DNA of 64,000 nt. Origin: Massilia sp. Se16.2.3. Its GTDB lineage: Bacteria > Pseudomonadota > Gammaproteobacteria > Burkholderiales > Burkholderiaceae_D. The notes beneath the pieces are model-generated. The model worked only from the letters and a program-made list of their open reading frames with translations, made no database searches and was not told the origin of the DNA. Shown here piece after piece: positions 8,442-17,026 of the stretch. The stretch lies in assembly GCF_014171595.1 (NCBI RefSeq), contig NZ_CP050451.1, forward strand, positions 620,001-684,000. The letters run 5' to 3'. How positions within the stretch are numbered: position 1 is the stretch's first letter; each line of letters opens with the position of its first letter. Position numbers and translations under genes: made by a program.

Positions 8442-9992
8442 CTATTTGAGTTCGAAACCGTCGACGCTCTGGGCCGTGCGCGCGACAGGCACTGGGTTCC
8501 TGGGCGCGCTCTCGAGCCGTCCTCCCAGCATCAGGGCGGCACGCGAAGGCGCATCGACGCCGTCGGTCGGCAGCGCGAAACCGGTCGCGGTCATGGGCTT
8601 GACCAGGCGCGCCGTGATCACGAATACCAGCTCGGTGCGGTCCTGCTGGAAGTCGGTACTGCGAAACAGCGCACCGAGTACGGGCACCTCGCCCAGGACT
8701 GGCAAGCCTTTCAGGTTGGTGATCAGATTATTCTTGATCAGGCCACCGATGGCGAAGCTCTGGCCGTCATACAGCTGGACCGTCGTGCTGGCGCGGCGTG
8801 TGGTGACGACGGGCAGAATCGACGCGCCGGAAAAACCTTGAGCGTTGATGCCGATGCCCTCGCGCGACAGCTCCGACACCTCGGGCGCGACGCGCAGGTT
8901 GATACGCCCGCCACTGAGCACAGTCGGGGTAAAGCGCAGGCCGACGCCGAACTCCTTTTCCTCGAGCGTGATCTTGTTGTTGTCCTGCGCGACCGGGATA
9001 TAGAATTTGCCGCCAGCGAGGAAGCTGCCTTCCTGGCCGCTGATCGCCATCACGTTCGGCTCGGCCAGCACGCGCACCAATCCATCCTGTTTCTGGGCGT
9101 CGACGCCAAAGCCGTTGCCGTTTGGACGTACCGCTCTCAGTCCGCCTTTGGCGCTACCGCTCAGGAAGTTCGACGCCAGGGTGGCGGCCCAGCTGCCCGG
9201 GGAAAAGCTCCAGCTGGCGCCCGCCTCCAGTCTTTCCAGCAGCGTCTTCGACACCTCGGCGACTTTCACCTCGAGCTGAACCTGCTGGGGCGCAGCGACG
9301 CTCAGCAGATTCACCAGACGCACGGCCGGATTACTGGGAACGCCTCCCGCGGCGGCCCCGGTTGGCGCCAGCTCCTTCGGCACCGCGCCGAGCGCGTTCA
9401 GTGGCCGGCGCAAATAGGCACCGGCCAGTTCCGCCGCGCGCGCCACCGCGCTGGCATCGGAGACAGTCCCGGTCAGCACCAGCGAGTCGGCGGCGGCCAG
9501 CACCTTGATATCCTTCTCCTCGGGCATGACGGTCGCCAGGGTCGCCTGCAGCGCGCTCGGGTCCATAGCCACAGTGATGTCGAGTACGCTGCACAGGCCG
9601 CTGCGGCCTTGCACGATCATGTTGGTGGTGCCGACGTCGACCCCGGCGATATACATCGTGTCTGGCGCAACCAGCATCGCCTGGACGACAGCCGGGTTGC
9701 CGACACTGCGGTTCTGGACCACTTCGGGCATGCGCATCAGGGTCGACTTGCCCATCTGGAGCGCGACCTGGGCCGGGCGTGCCGCTTCGCCGCTGCAGCG
9801 CGGGCCCGCTTCGGCACGTGCACCTGCTGGCGGCGCCGCCTCGGCCTGGGGTCCCGGGCGCGCAGCTTTCGCAGTGCCGGCCAGCGCCAGCGCCATGGCG
9901 CCGAGCGCGACGTACAGCGCCGTGGGGCCGGACAGCGCGCGGCAGACTGGGCCGACGGGAAGGCCGGACAATTTCGTGGGGCGTGTATTCAT
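8442..9992 (-). CDS. cpaC: Tad pilus outer-membrane secretin CpaC/RcpA
   Basis: 516 residues from the ATG at 9992. A signal peptide (YVALGAMALALAGTAKA) is followed by an N-terminal pilus-plug/BON-like region (MLVAPDTMYIAGVDVGTTNMIV, LVLTGTVSDASAVARAAELA) and the secretin domain (QVQLEVKVAEVSKTLLERL, VLAEPNVMAISGQEGSFLAGG, GVGLRFTPTVLSGGRINLRV, FAIGGLIKNNLITNLKGLPVLGEVPVLG). The closing part matches the secretin signature. It forms the outer-membrane channel for the Flp pilus. The gap to cpaB is 25 bases. Confidence 0.94.
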   Translation of the reverse strand: MNTRPTKLSGLPVGPVCRALSGPTALYVALGAMALALAGTAKAARPGPQAEAAPPAGARAEAGPRCSGEAARPAQVALQMGKSTLMRMPEVVQNRSVGNPAVVQAMLVAPDTMYIAGVDVGTTNMIVQGRSGLCSVLDITVAMDPSALQATLATVMPEEKDIKVLAAADSLVLTGTVSDASAVARAAELAGAYLRRPLNALGAVPKELAPTGAAAGGVPSNPAVRLVNLLSVAAPQQVQLEVKVAEVSKTLLERLEAGASWSFSPGSWAATLASNFLSGSAKGGLRAVRPNGNGFGVDAQKQDGLVRVLAEPNVMAISGQEGSFLAGGKFYIPVAQDNNKITLEEKEFGVGLRFTPTVLSGGRINLRVAPEVSELSREGIGINAQGFSGASILPVVTTRRASTTVQLYDGQSFAIGGLIKNNLITNLKGLPVLGEVPVLGALFRSTDFQQDRTELVFVITARLVKPMTATGFALPTDGVDAPSRAALMLGGRLESAPRNPVPVARTAQSVDGFELK

Positions 9993-10017
9993 GGTTGCAC
10001 CTGGCACGGTAAGGGAA

Positions 10018-10878
10018 TCAGAAGCACTCTTGCGAGGAATGCAGGCCGTTGATGACGTTGACACAATTGCGCCGTACGGGCGGCGTGGCGACGCGGTAGA
10101 CGGCAGGCTTGTCCGGACGGCGCGGTGCGGCGGCCGGTTTCGCCGGTGCCGGCTTGACGACCGCTGGGGCGCCCGGCAGCAGCGTCAGTTTGGTGGCGCC
10201 GGTGGTCTGGGCCGACTGCGGGTCGACCTGGTTGCGCAGCGCCAGCGACAGCGTGCCGACACTGCGCGCCAGGTCCAGCGCTTCGGCCTGTTCCGGCGTC
10301 ACTTCCAGTGTGACGGCATTGACCACACGCGGCTTGGTCTCGTCCCGATTGACTTCCTGCGCCACCGCCAGCACCAGGATCCGCTCGAGCACGATCTTCG
10401 AGATATTCTGTTCACGCGCATTCGCTTCCGGCCCGGGATCCTTCTCGGTACTGACGATGATGTCGACGTAGTTACCCGGCAGCGCGAAGCCGGCCACGCC
10501 GATGACGTCGTTGACGCGCACAGTGATGGCACGCTTGCCCTCGGTGATCAGGGCAGACAGCCCCCCCAAGGTGCCAACCGGCGCCAGCTTCGCCTCGCTC
10601 AGCGGCTCGCCAGCCAGCAGGCTGGTCTTGAGCACCCTGCCCACCAGCTTCTGCGGGTCGGTGAAGGCGCCTTTCGGCATGCTGTCGGCGGGCCACTCGG
10701 CCAGTTTCAGCATGTCGGACGTGAGGCGTTGGCCGAGGCTGGTGTCGGCGGCGGCCACTACGATATGTCCGGCACTGGCGGTGGGCTGCAGCAGCAGCCA
10801 GCGCGAAGCAAGGACCACGGCCGTCAGGCCGAACAGGATGGCGACTGCCATCACGACAAGGGCGCGCTTGTTTTTCAT
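10018..10878 (-). CDS. cpaB: Flp pilus assembly protein CpaB/RcpC
   Basis: 286 residues. An N-terminal membrane anchor (ALVVMAVAILFGLTAVVLA) precedes a SAF domain (about 50-115: VVAAADTSLGQRLTSDMLKLAEWP ... LVGRVLKTSLLAGEPLSEAKL) and the RcpC/CpaB domain (AITVRVNDVIGVAGFALPGNYVDIIV). It is thought to gate or stabilise the secretin. The ATG at 10876-10878 overlaps the TGA of the upstream AAA+ gene by 4 bases, which also confirms the reading frame of that broken gene. The tail is Pro/Ala-rich. Confidence 0.92.
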   Translation of the reverse strand: MKNKRALVVMAVAILFGLTAVVLASRWLLLQPTASAGHIVVAAADTSLGQRLTSDMLKLAEWPADSMPKGAFTDPQKLVGRVLKTSLLAGEPLSEAKLAPVGTLGGLSALITEGKRAITVRVNDVIGVAGFALPGNYVDIIVSTEKDPGPEANAREQNISKIVLERILVLAVAQEVNRDETKPRVVNAVTLEVTPEQAEALDLARSVGTLSLALRNQVDPQSAQTTGATKLTLLPGAPAVVKPAPAKPAAAPRRPDKPAVYRVATPPVRRNCVNVINGLHSSQECF

Positions 10879-12273
10879 GGTTCGATTCCTGCGACGTGGC
10901 ACGAGGCCGGGGCGCTGCCGCTGGGGGAGATGCTGTTCCACGCCTGCTCCAGGGCAGCAATCGTCAGGCGCGGTTCGGTTCCGGCGAAGCCGGCGAAATC
11001 GAGCACACGGCCAAGCAGCTCGTGCGGATAGCAGGCCAGCAGCGGCGTGCCGCTGGCGCGATGCAGACGCATGACCGGTGGTCGAGCACGACCTCGTCGC
11101 AGTCGATGCCGCGCAGCCGGCAAGCCCGCCGCAACACGGCGCGGTACGCCGGTTCAGCCAGCGGGCCCAGGCCGATGCGGTAGCCGATGCGGCGCAGGAA
11201 GGCGGGATCGAACACGCTGGCCGGCGCCAGGTTGGTGGCAAAGACCAGCATGGCGTCGAACGGCACCGTGTCGCCGCTGCTGCCACCGAAGCCAAGACGC
11301 ATCGGCGCACCGTCGAGGGCGCTCAGCCAGCCGGCCAGCATCTCGGCCATGGGACGGCGCTGGCGGCCCGGGTCATCGATGACGAAGATGCCGTTGTTGG
11401 CTTGCAGCTGTGCCGGCGCATGGCAGGTGCCGCTGTCCGGATCCTGGCGCAGCGCCAGCATGCCGGATCGAGCTCGGCGCCGACATGCACCAGCGGACGC
11501 TGGCAGATTGCCCAACGCGCATCGCAGCTGCGCCGTTCTTCCTGCTGGCGCCCGATCGGCAGCGGCGCCGGGTGCAGCAGGGGGTCGTGCATCCGTACGA
11601 TCTTGCCTTCGACCAGGATGGCGTAAGGCAGCGCAACGGCGCCCGGTAACAGGCGTCCGAGCTTGCGCGCAAGTGTGGTCTTGCCCGAACCGGTAGGACC
11701 ATGCAGCAGTAAGGGACGCTGCGCATGGAGGGCGGCCCCCAGCAGTTCGCGCTGCGCCGCGTCGAGGCAGTCGTCGGCCAGCACCGCGGCCAGTTCGGCC
11801 GGCGTCGCACGGCGCGCCTGCGGCTGGCGCAGCGACTGACGTTCGACCATGGTGCGATAGGCGCCCAGCGTGACCGGCGTCGGACCGATGTAGCGGCACT
11901 CGGCCAAACTGGCAAGGGCGGCACGCTGGCCAATCGCGGTCAACTGGTACTGGACGTCGATGTCCGAGTCGCCCGACCACGCCACCTCGACCTGCTGTTC
12001 GTTCCCTAGTCCATTCAGGACTTCGCGCAGGACACTGATCGACAGCCGCAGCTTCCCGGCCAAGAGGGGCAGCGGCGCGCGGCCAGTTGCGTGCAGGGTT
12101 TTCAGGACCAGGGCGCACACCAGACGCGGTTCGAGCCCGGTATCGCTGACCGTTTTTGGCTGGCGCGGCAGGATCGCCGTCACTTCCGGGTCAGCCGACG
12201 CCATGCCCGATGCCGTACCGGGCACCGGGGAAGCGGCGCCTGGCGCGGTACGGGACGACAGCATGTCGATCAT
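10875..12273 (-). CDS. AAA+ ATPase of the Tad locus, two frameshifts in this sequence
   Basis: Start at 12273, with AAGGAG 9 bases upstream. Reading through two one-base deletions (C runs near 11463 and 11079) restores 466 residues ending exactly in the ATGA overlap with cpaB. The N-terminal ~170 residues contain a winged-helix-like region (LVLKTLHATGRAPLPLLAGKL). Walker A is [18 protein letters not shown] (about residue 190), Walker B IFVIDD, a sensor-1-like LVFATNLAPASVF, and a possible Arg finger in DPAFLRRIGYRI. This is a classic AAA+ layout, distinct from TadA and TadZ. Its job in the pilus is unknown; a regulatory or remodelling role is inference. Confidence 0.8.
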
Positions 12274-12369
12274 GGCGTTTCTCCTTGTATCCACTGGAGA
12301 GCATTCCCCAGGAATATTGAATTCATTCTAGCGACCGGTCCTTGCAGGCCATTGAGCCGCAGCAAGCGT

Positions 12370-12903
12370 TTACATGTAGACATGATTGCGCTGCGCCAGC
12401 AGCCAGAGCGTGGTCAACGCGATTGCGACCCCGTAAGGCATCGAGCCGACGCTGCGGCGCGACTGTGGGCTGTCCGGCATCGGCCCCATGCGTAGCAAGA
12501 TCGGCAACAGCATGTCGCGCAGGTTCGCGTAAGCCGCCGCCCAGCGCCCCGTAAATACAATGATCAGCAAGGCCATCACGCCGCCCACGCACCAGGTCAG
12601 CACGCAGGCCGTGATGGTTTCCGACGGTCCCAGAAACAGGCCGACGGTGGCCATCAGCTTGACGTCGCCCGCAGCCATGCCGCGTACCGCGTACAAGGGC
12701 ATGAACAAGGCGAAGCCGACGAGTGCCCCGAGCAGGGCATTCGGCAAGCCACCCGCCGCGGTATTCGTCAGGTGCAGGCCAAGCAGCGCAGCCCATCCGG
12801 CCATCAGTAATTTGTTCGGAATCTTGCGCACCGCAAGGTCGGTGACGGCGGCAATCACCACCACCGCCAGCAGTACCAGGTCGAGCTGGAGTTGAAGAGT
12901 CAT
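12370..12903 (-). CDS. tadV: Prepilin peptidase TadV/CpaA (A24 family)
   Basis: 177 residues from the start at 12903. An integral membrane aspartic peptidase with about six hydrophobic segments. The two catalytic Asp are expected in VIAAVTDLAVRKIPN (Asp about residue 22) and in MAAGDVKLMATVG, matching the AxxD and GxGD-like motifs, although the second reads AAGD. It cleaves the Flp pilin leader at the inner membrane. It is separated from flp by a terminator hairpin, so it is probably expressed by read-through. Confidence 0.9.
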   Translation of the reverse strand: MTLQLQLDLVLLAVVVIAAVTDLAVRKIPNKLLMAGWAALLGLHLTNTAAGGLPNALLGALVGFALFMPLYAVRGMAAGDVKLMATVGLFLGPSETITACVLTWCVGGVMALLIIVFTGRWAAAYANLRDMLLPILLRMGPMPDSPQSRRSVGSMPYGVAIALTTLWLLAQRNHVYM

Positions 12904-12916
12904 GTTCGCCCGCTCC

Positions 12917-12951
12917 AAAAAAAAAGCCCTCCGGACCAGAATCCGGAGGGC
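12917..12951 (-). terminator. Terminator between flp and tadV
   Basis: On the minus strand, 10-base arms (12942-12951 with 12926-12935, GCCCTCCGGA and its complement) are followed by nine T (12917-12925). It lies just after the flp stop, and would let flp be made in excess over the assembly genes. Confidence 0.9.
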
Positions 12952-12963
12952 GAACCTACGCTC

Positions 12964-13149
12964 TTACTTCAACGCAGCAGCCAGCTTGTCTTTCACCGCA
13001 TTGAAAGTCGCCTCGATCTGAGTGCCCAGGAGCGTTGCCGCACCCGCCATTGCGACACCGATCAGGGCGGCGATCAGGCCATACTCGATGGCGGTCACAC
13101 CGTCTTCGTCAGCAGCGAAGGCTTGCACAGCAGAAAAGATCGTTTTCAT
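12964..13149 (-). CDS. flp: Flp-family type IVb pilin
   Basis: 61 residues. A short leader (MKTIFSAVQAFAADEDG) ends in Gly, followed by VTAIEYGLIAALIGVAMA, the Flp motif with Glu at +5 and Tyr at +6 and a single hydrophobic polymerisation helix. Processing by TadV after the Gly is expected. GGAG lies upstream of the ATG at 13149. It is first in the Tad operon and followed by its own terminator. Confidence 0.96.
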   Translation of the reverse strand: MKTIFSAVQAFAADEDGVTAIEYGLIAALIGVAMAGAATLLGTQIEATFNAVKDKLAAALK

Positions 13150-13475
13150 GACAAACTCCATATGGTGGTTTATAAGAACAACCCTGAAGCGGCAGGAGAC
13201 TTCCCTTGACTCCGCTAACTGCGCTTTGTCGTTTCCGTTTCAGTGAGTTCACTATAAAAGATAATTCTTCAGAGCAAGTTGATTGATAGCAAGCTTTCTT
13301 AGTGGAATCAATTCGCACCGTCCGGGCTTGATCCAGATCGGTCCGCACCAGACTAGCGGAGGGCGCCGATTAAAAAATGCTATGTGAATATTGCTTGGGT
13401 CCGGAAAAGCGACTATCCTGTTTCGCTTGCTCTTCAGAAATTCGAAGCACACCGAAGCCACCGTAGAGCAGCAAG
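13150..13475. other. Intergenic region, divergent flp / GGDEF promoters expected
   Basis: 326 bases of lower GC than the neighbours, with no credible gene. On the minus strand a -10-like TATAGT lies at 13251-13256 for flp, but no good -35 is visible. No sigma-54 motif, palindrome or repeat was found on either strand. Confidence 0.4.
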
Positions 13476-14543
13476 TTGGCTGATACTCTTTCTCAGAACG
13501 ACATGGATTCCCTTCTGAAACACATGGTGGACATGACTGGCCACCGCGACCATGCGATGCTCGACATCTCGGTGGTGGCGGCGGTGCAGGAACTGGCCAC
13601 TGCCGCCCAAACGCGGGTGTTATCCATCTCCATCCTCAATGGCCAGGCCTACCTGCGCTCACGCGCCAGCGTCGGCGCCGATGGCCGTGCCCGTATCGAC
13701 GAGAACCACGACAGCGCCACGCCGGGCGAGCCCCTCGCCGGCTATCCGGAACTGGTCAACTGCCTGGAGAACCGCGCGGCGAGTGCCGAAGCCTGCGGTC
13801 CGGATGGCGGACGCACGCTATGGCTGCCGATCTGGTGCGGCGACAAGGCCGATACCTGCTTCGAGATCGTGCGCGACGCGCCCTTCCCCGCCGCCACCAT
13901 CCACATGATTACCGGCATCGTCGGGGTGTATCGGAATTTCCAGAACCTGCTCGACTACAGCGAACGCGATTCGCTGACGGGCCTGCTCAATCGCAAGACC
14001 TTCGAGGACCAGCTGACGCGCATGCTGCAATCGGCACACGAGCAGCTACCGCCGCAGGCCGGCCGGCCGGAGCGGCGCTGCAACCGGGGCGATGAACAGC
14101 AATGGCTGGCGGTGATCGACGTCGACCATTTCAAGATGGTGAACGATACCTTCGGCCACCTGTACGGCGACGAAGTGCTGATCCTCATTGCCAATCAGCT
14201 GCAAGGTTCGTTCCGCTCGCAGGACCGGGTATTTCGCTTCGGCGGCGAGGAATTCGTGGTGCTGCTGCGCTCGACGACGCTGGACAACGCGCGCCGTATC
14301 ATCGACCGCTTCCGCAGCAATGTCGAGGCCTATGAATTCCCGCAGGTCGGCCGGGTGACCGTCAGCGTCGGTTTCGTCAGCATCAACCCTTTCGATTCGC
14401 CCGTCGTCACGCTCGGCCACGCCGACCAGGCGCTGTATTACGCCAAGACCCACGGGCGCAACCAGGCTTGCCACTACAACGAGCTGGTCGAGCTCGGCCT
14501 GCTGCGCACGGTTACCTCGAACGATACCGCCGAGTTTTTCTAG
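13476..14543 (+). CDS. GGDEF diguanylate cyclase
   Basis: 355 residues if the TTG at 13476 is used; the next ATG is at 13503 and neither has a strong ribosome site. Residues ~20-150 look like a GAF-type sensory region (AMLDISVVAAVQELATAAQTRVLSIS ...). The GGDEF domain follows: RDSLTGLLNRKTFEDQL, DVDHFKMVNDTFGHLYGDEVL, then the intact active-site GGEEF. An RxxD inhibitory site (RSQD) sits five residues before GGEEF, so product inhibition by c-di-GMP is expected. No membrane segments. It is convergent with an HD-GYP phosphodiesterase and divergent from the Tad operon, so a role in pilus or attachment control is plausible. Confidence 0.92.
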   Translation: MADTLSQNDMDSLLKHMVDMTGHRDHAMLDISVVAAVQELATAAQTRVLSISILNGQAYLRSRASVGADGRARIDENHDSATPGEPLAGYPELVNCLENRAASAEACGPDGGRTLWLPIWCGDKADTCFEIVRDAPFPAATIHMITGIVGVYRNFQNLLDYSERDSLTGLLNRKTFEDQLTRMLQSAHEQLPPQAGRPERRCNRGDEQQWLAVIDVDHFKMVNDTFGHLYGDEVLILIANQLQGSFRSQDRVFRFGGEEFVVLLRSTTLDNARRIIDRFRSNVEAYEFPQVGRVTVSVGFVSINPFDSPVVTLGHADQALYYAKTHGRNQACHYNELVELGLLRTVTSNDTAEFF

Positions 14544-14548
14544 ACCCC

Positions 14549-15766
14549 TCAGGGCAGCAGCATGAACTTGTCCGCATCCACCCGCCATTTCTCCGGCGAC
14601 TCGTGGCGCACGATCTTGTCGCCGCCACCGAAACCGAGCGGGCGCGACAGGTCCAGCAGCTCCGGACGAATGTAGGTCTGGCTCTTGGTGTTGAAGAACA
14701 CATTGACCTTGGGCGTGAGCAGATTCGTCTCGTGCGGCTCGACGACGACGCCCAAGCGGCCCGATTCCAGCATTACCATGGTGCCAACTGGATAAATGCC
14801 GACGCAGCGCATGAATTCCTGGGTCAGCGAGGGGCTGAAGTGGAATTTGCTCCACTCATAGATCTTGCGCAATGCATCGGCCGCCGACATGCCCTTGTGG
14901 TAGCAACGGTCCGAGGTGATGGCATCGTAGACGTCGACGATCGCCGCCATCTGCGCCAGCTCCGAGGTTTGACCTTCGTTCTGCAGGTCCGGATAACCGC
15001 TGCCGTCGCGCCGCTCGTGGTGGTGCAGCGTGATATCGAGCGGAATCTGGCCGATATCGGCCGACTTGAGCAGGATGTCGTAACCATCGCGCGGATGCTT
15101 CTTGATGATCGCGAATTCCTCGTCGGTCAGGCGCCCTGCCTTGTTCAGGATATGGTCCGGCACCAGCGCCTTGCCGGTATCGTGCAGCAGGCCACCGATG
15201 CCGGCTTGGTAGGTCGTTTCCTCGTCCATGCCGCGCGAACGGCAGAACGCCACCAGCAGCGTGCATACCGAAACAGAATGCAGGAAAGTGTAGTCGTCCT
15301 TGTTCTTGATACGCAACAGGCCCAGCAGGGCGCCGGAATTGCGCAGGACCGATTCGGTGATGTTTTGTACGACCGGCGACACATTGTTCAGCTCGACCGC
15401 CTTGCCCAGGCGCGCGTCCTGCATCACCGTGCGTACCAGGCTCACGGCCTGGCGCCGGATGCCGACTGCGCGCTGCATCTCGTCGGCCAGCGCCGCGCGC
15501 ACCGGCTTGACCGGCCTGGCGGCAATCGCCGTGACTTCCGCCTCGGTTGTCGCCTGCGCTTCGGCCAGCGTGGGTGCGGCCACATCGAGCCCTTTGGCGC
15601 AGTCGATGATGACGACACGGATGCCGGCATGGATGATCTTGCGGATCTCGTCTTCGCTGCCAAGAACGAAGCGGGAACGGACAAACGGATGCTCCATCCA
15701 GCCGCAATCGAGGTCGTGGATGGCCATGCCCACGCGCAGCTGGGAGGAATCGATTTTCTTGAGCAT
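14549..15766 (-). CDS. HD-GYP c-di-GMP phosphodiesterase with DUF3391
   Basis: 405 residues from the ATG at 15766. The N-terminal DUF3391 (LKKIDSSQLRVGMAIHDLDC) precedes an HD-GYP domain (about 150-330): HSVSVCTLLVAF, GLLHDTGKALVP (HD pair), HHHERRDGSGYP (GYP motif), AAIVDVYDAITSDR. All metal-ligand motifs look intact, so hydrolysis of c-di-GMP is expected. An Ala/Val-rich linker separates the domains. Its stop is 6 bases from the stop of the facing diguanylate cyclase: opposing enzymes in one convergent pair. Confidence 0.93.
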   Translation of the reverse strand: MLKKIDSSQLRVGMAIHDLDCGWMEHPFVRSRFVLGSEDEIRKIIHAGIRVVIIDCAKGLDVAAPTLAEAQATTEAEVTAIAARPVKPVRAALADEMQRAVGIRRQAVSLVRTVMQDARLGKAVELNNVSPVVQNITESVLRNSGALLGLLRIKNKDDYTFLHSVSVCTLLVAFCRSRGMDEETTYQAGIGGLLHDTGKALVPDHILNKAGRLTDEEFAIIKKHPRDGYDILLKSADIGQIPLDITLHHHERRDGSGYPDLQNEGQTSELAQMAAIVDVYDAITSDRCYHKGMSAADALRKIYEWSKFHFSPSLTQEFMRCVGIYPVGTMVMLESGRLGVVVEPHETNLLTPKVNVFFNTKSQTYIRPELLDLSRPLGFGGGDKIVRHESPEKWRVDADKFMLLP

Positions 15767-15887
15767 GTTCCGGTCCGGCGATATGGTAATCTCCGCCACC
15801 ACGGCGGTTATGCAGTATATCAACTCTATTTCCAAGCATAAACTTTTTGCCCCTAATTTGTTGCACCTTGACACAACATAGTTCTAC

Positions 15888-16821
15888 ATGGAATTACGTC
15901 AACTGCGCTATTTCGTCGCTATCGTCGACCACGGCTCGCTCTCGCGCGCCGCCCTGGTCCTGCACGTGGCGCAGCCGGCGCTGACCCAGCAGCTGCGCCA
16001 GCTCGAGGAAGAGCTCGGCGCCCAGCTGCTGCACCGCTCCGCCCACGGCGTGCTCAGCACCGACGCCGGCAAGATTTTTTATGAACATGCCCAGGCGATC
16101 CTGAAACAAGTTGCCGATGCCCGCTCGGCCGTGACGCAATCGACGACGCGTCCCTCGGGCAGCGTCTCGCTCGGGCTACCGCACAGCATTTCCGGCGCGC
16201 TGGCGCTGCCCTTGCTGACCGCCGCCCGTGCCACCTATCCGGAAATCACGCTGCAATTGACCGAGGAAATCTCCGGCAGCCTGGTCGAGCAGCTGAAATC
16301 GGGCCGCCTGAACCTGGCTGTCCTGTTCGACGACGGCCAGCTCGGCGGTTTCGCCTCCTCCGCCCTGGTCGAGGAAGACTTGATGTACATCTGCCGCGCC
16401 GGCTCGGCCTCGGTGCCGCCCGGTCCCGCCATTCCCCCGGCTGCGGCGCTGGCCACCACCCTGATCCTGCCGGCGCGCCAGCACGGCGTGCGGCCGCTGA
16501 TCGAACAGGTGGCGGGCGGCGCCGGTTCTGGCGCTATCGAACGTGATCGAGATCAATTCGCTGGCCATCCTGAAGTCGGCGCTGCTGGCCGACATGGGCG
16601 CGACCCTGCTGCCGCTGGCACCGCTGCGCGCCGAGATCGACAGCGGCGAACTCATCGCCACGCCAGTGCACAGCCCCGCGATCCGCCGCACCGTCACCCT
16701 CTGCGCCTCGCGCAATATCCCACTGACGAATGCAGCCGCCGCTATCAGCCGCCTGGTGCGCCAGGTCACCGAGATGCTGTGCACGAATGGGCAGTGGCCA
16801 GGTGCTCAGCTTCTTGAATAA
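15888..16821 (+). CDS. LysR-family transcriptional regulator, frameshifted in this sequence
   Basis: The N-terminal winged helix is canonical (ELRQLRYFVAIVDHGSLSRAA, QPALTQQLRQLEEELGAQLL), followed by the substrate-binding domain (GSVSLGLPHSISGALALPLL). The frame breaks at 16526-16527; removing one T joins the two parts (ALSNVIEINSLAILKSALLA) and yields 310 residues, the normal LysR size. The sequence resembles the Nac/CynR branch, but I would not assign an effector. It lies upstream of and co-oriented with the 2-oxoacid oxidoreductase gene, a likely but unproven target. Confidence 0.85.
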
Positions 16822-17026
16822 CTGCTATCAGTTTTTCTTATACCCCCATCCGCAAAGCCTATTTCCCCTATGACGGGGAAGCCCCTACACTCCACGCGGA
16901 CCGATGAACCGCAGGGTTCATCCGCATAACAAGGCGCCGGCCACCGCCGGCCACTCCCGACCACGACAGCTGCCTACCCGGCAGCTCGGCTGGCCGGAAC
17001 CACCCAATACCAGCCTGGAGACTTTC

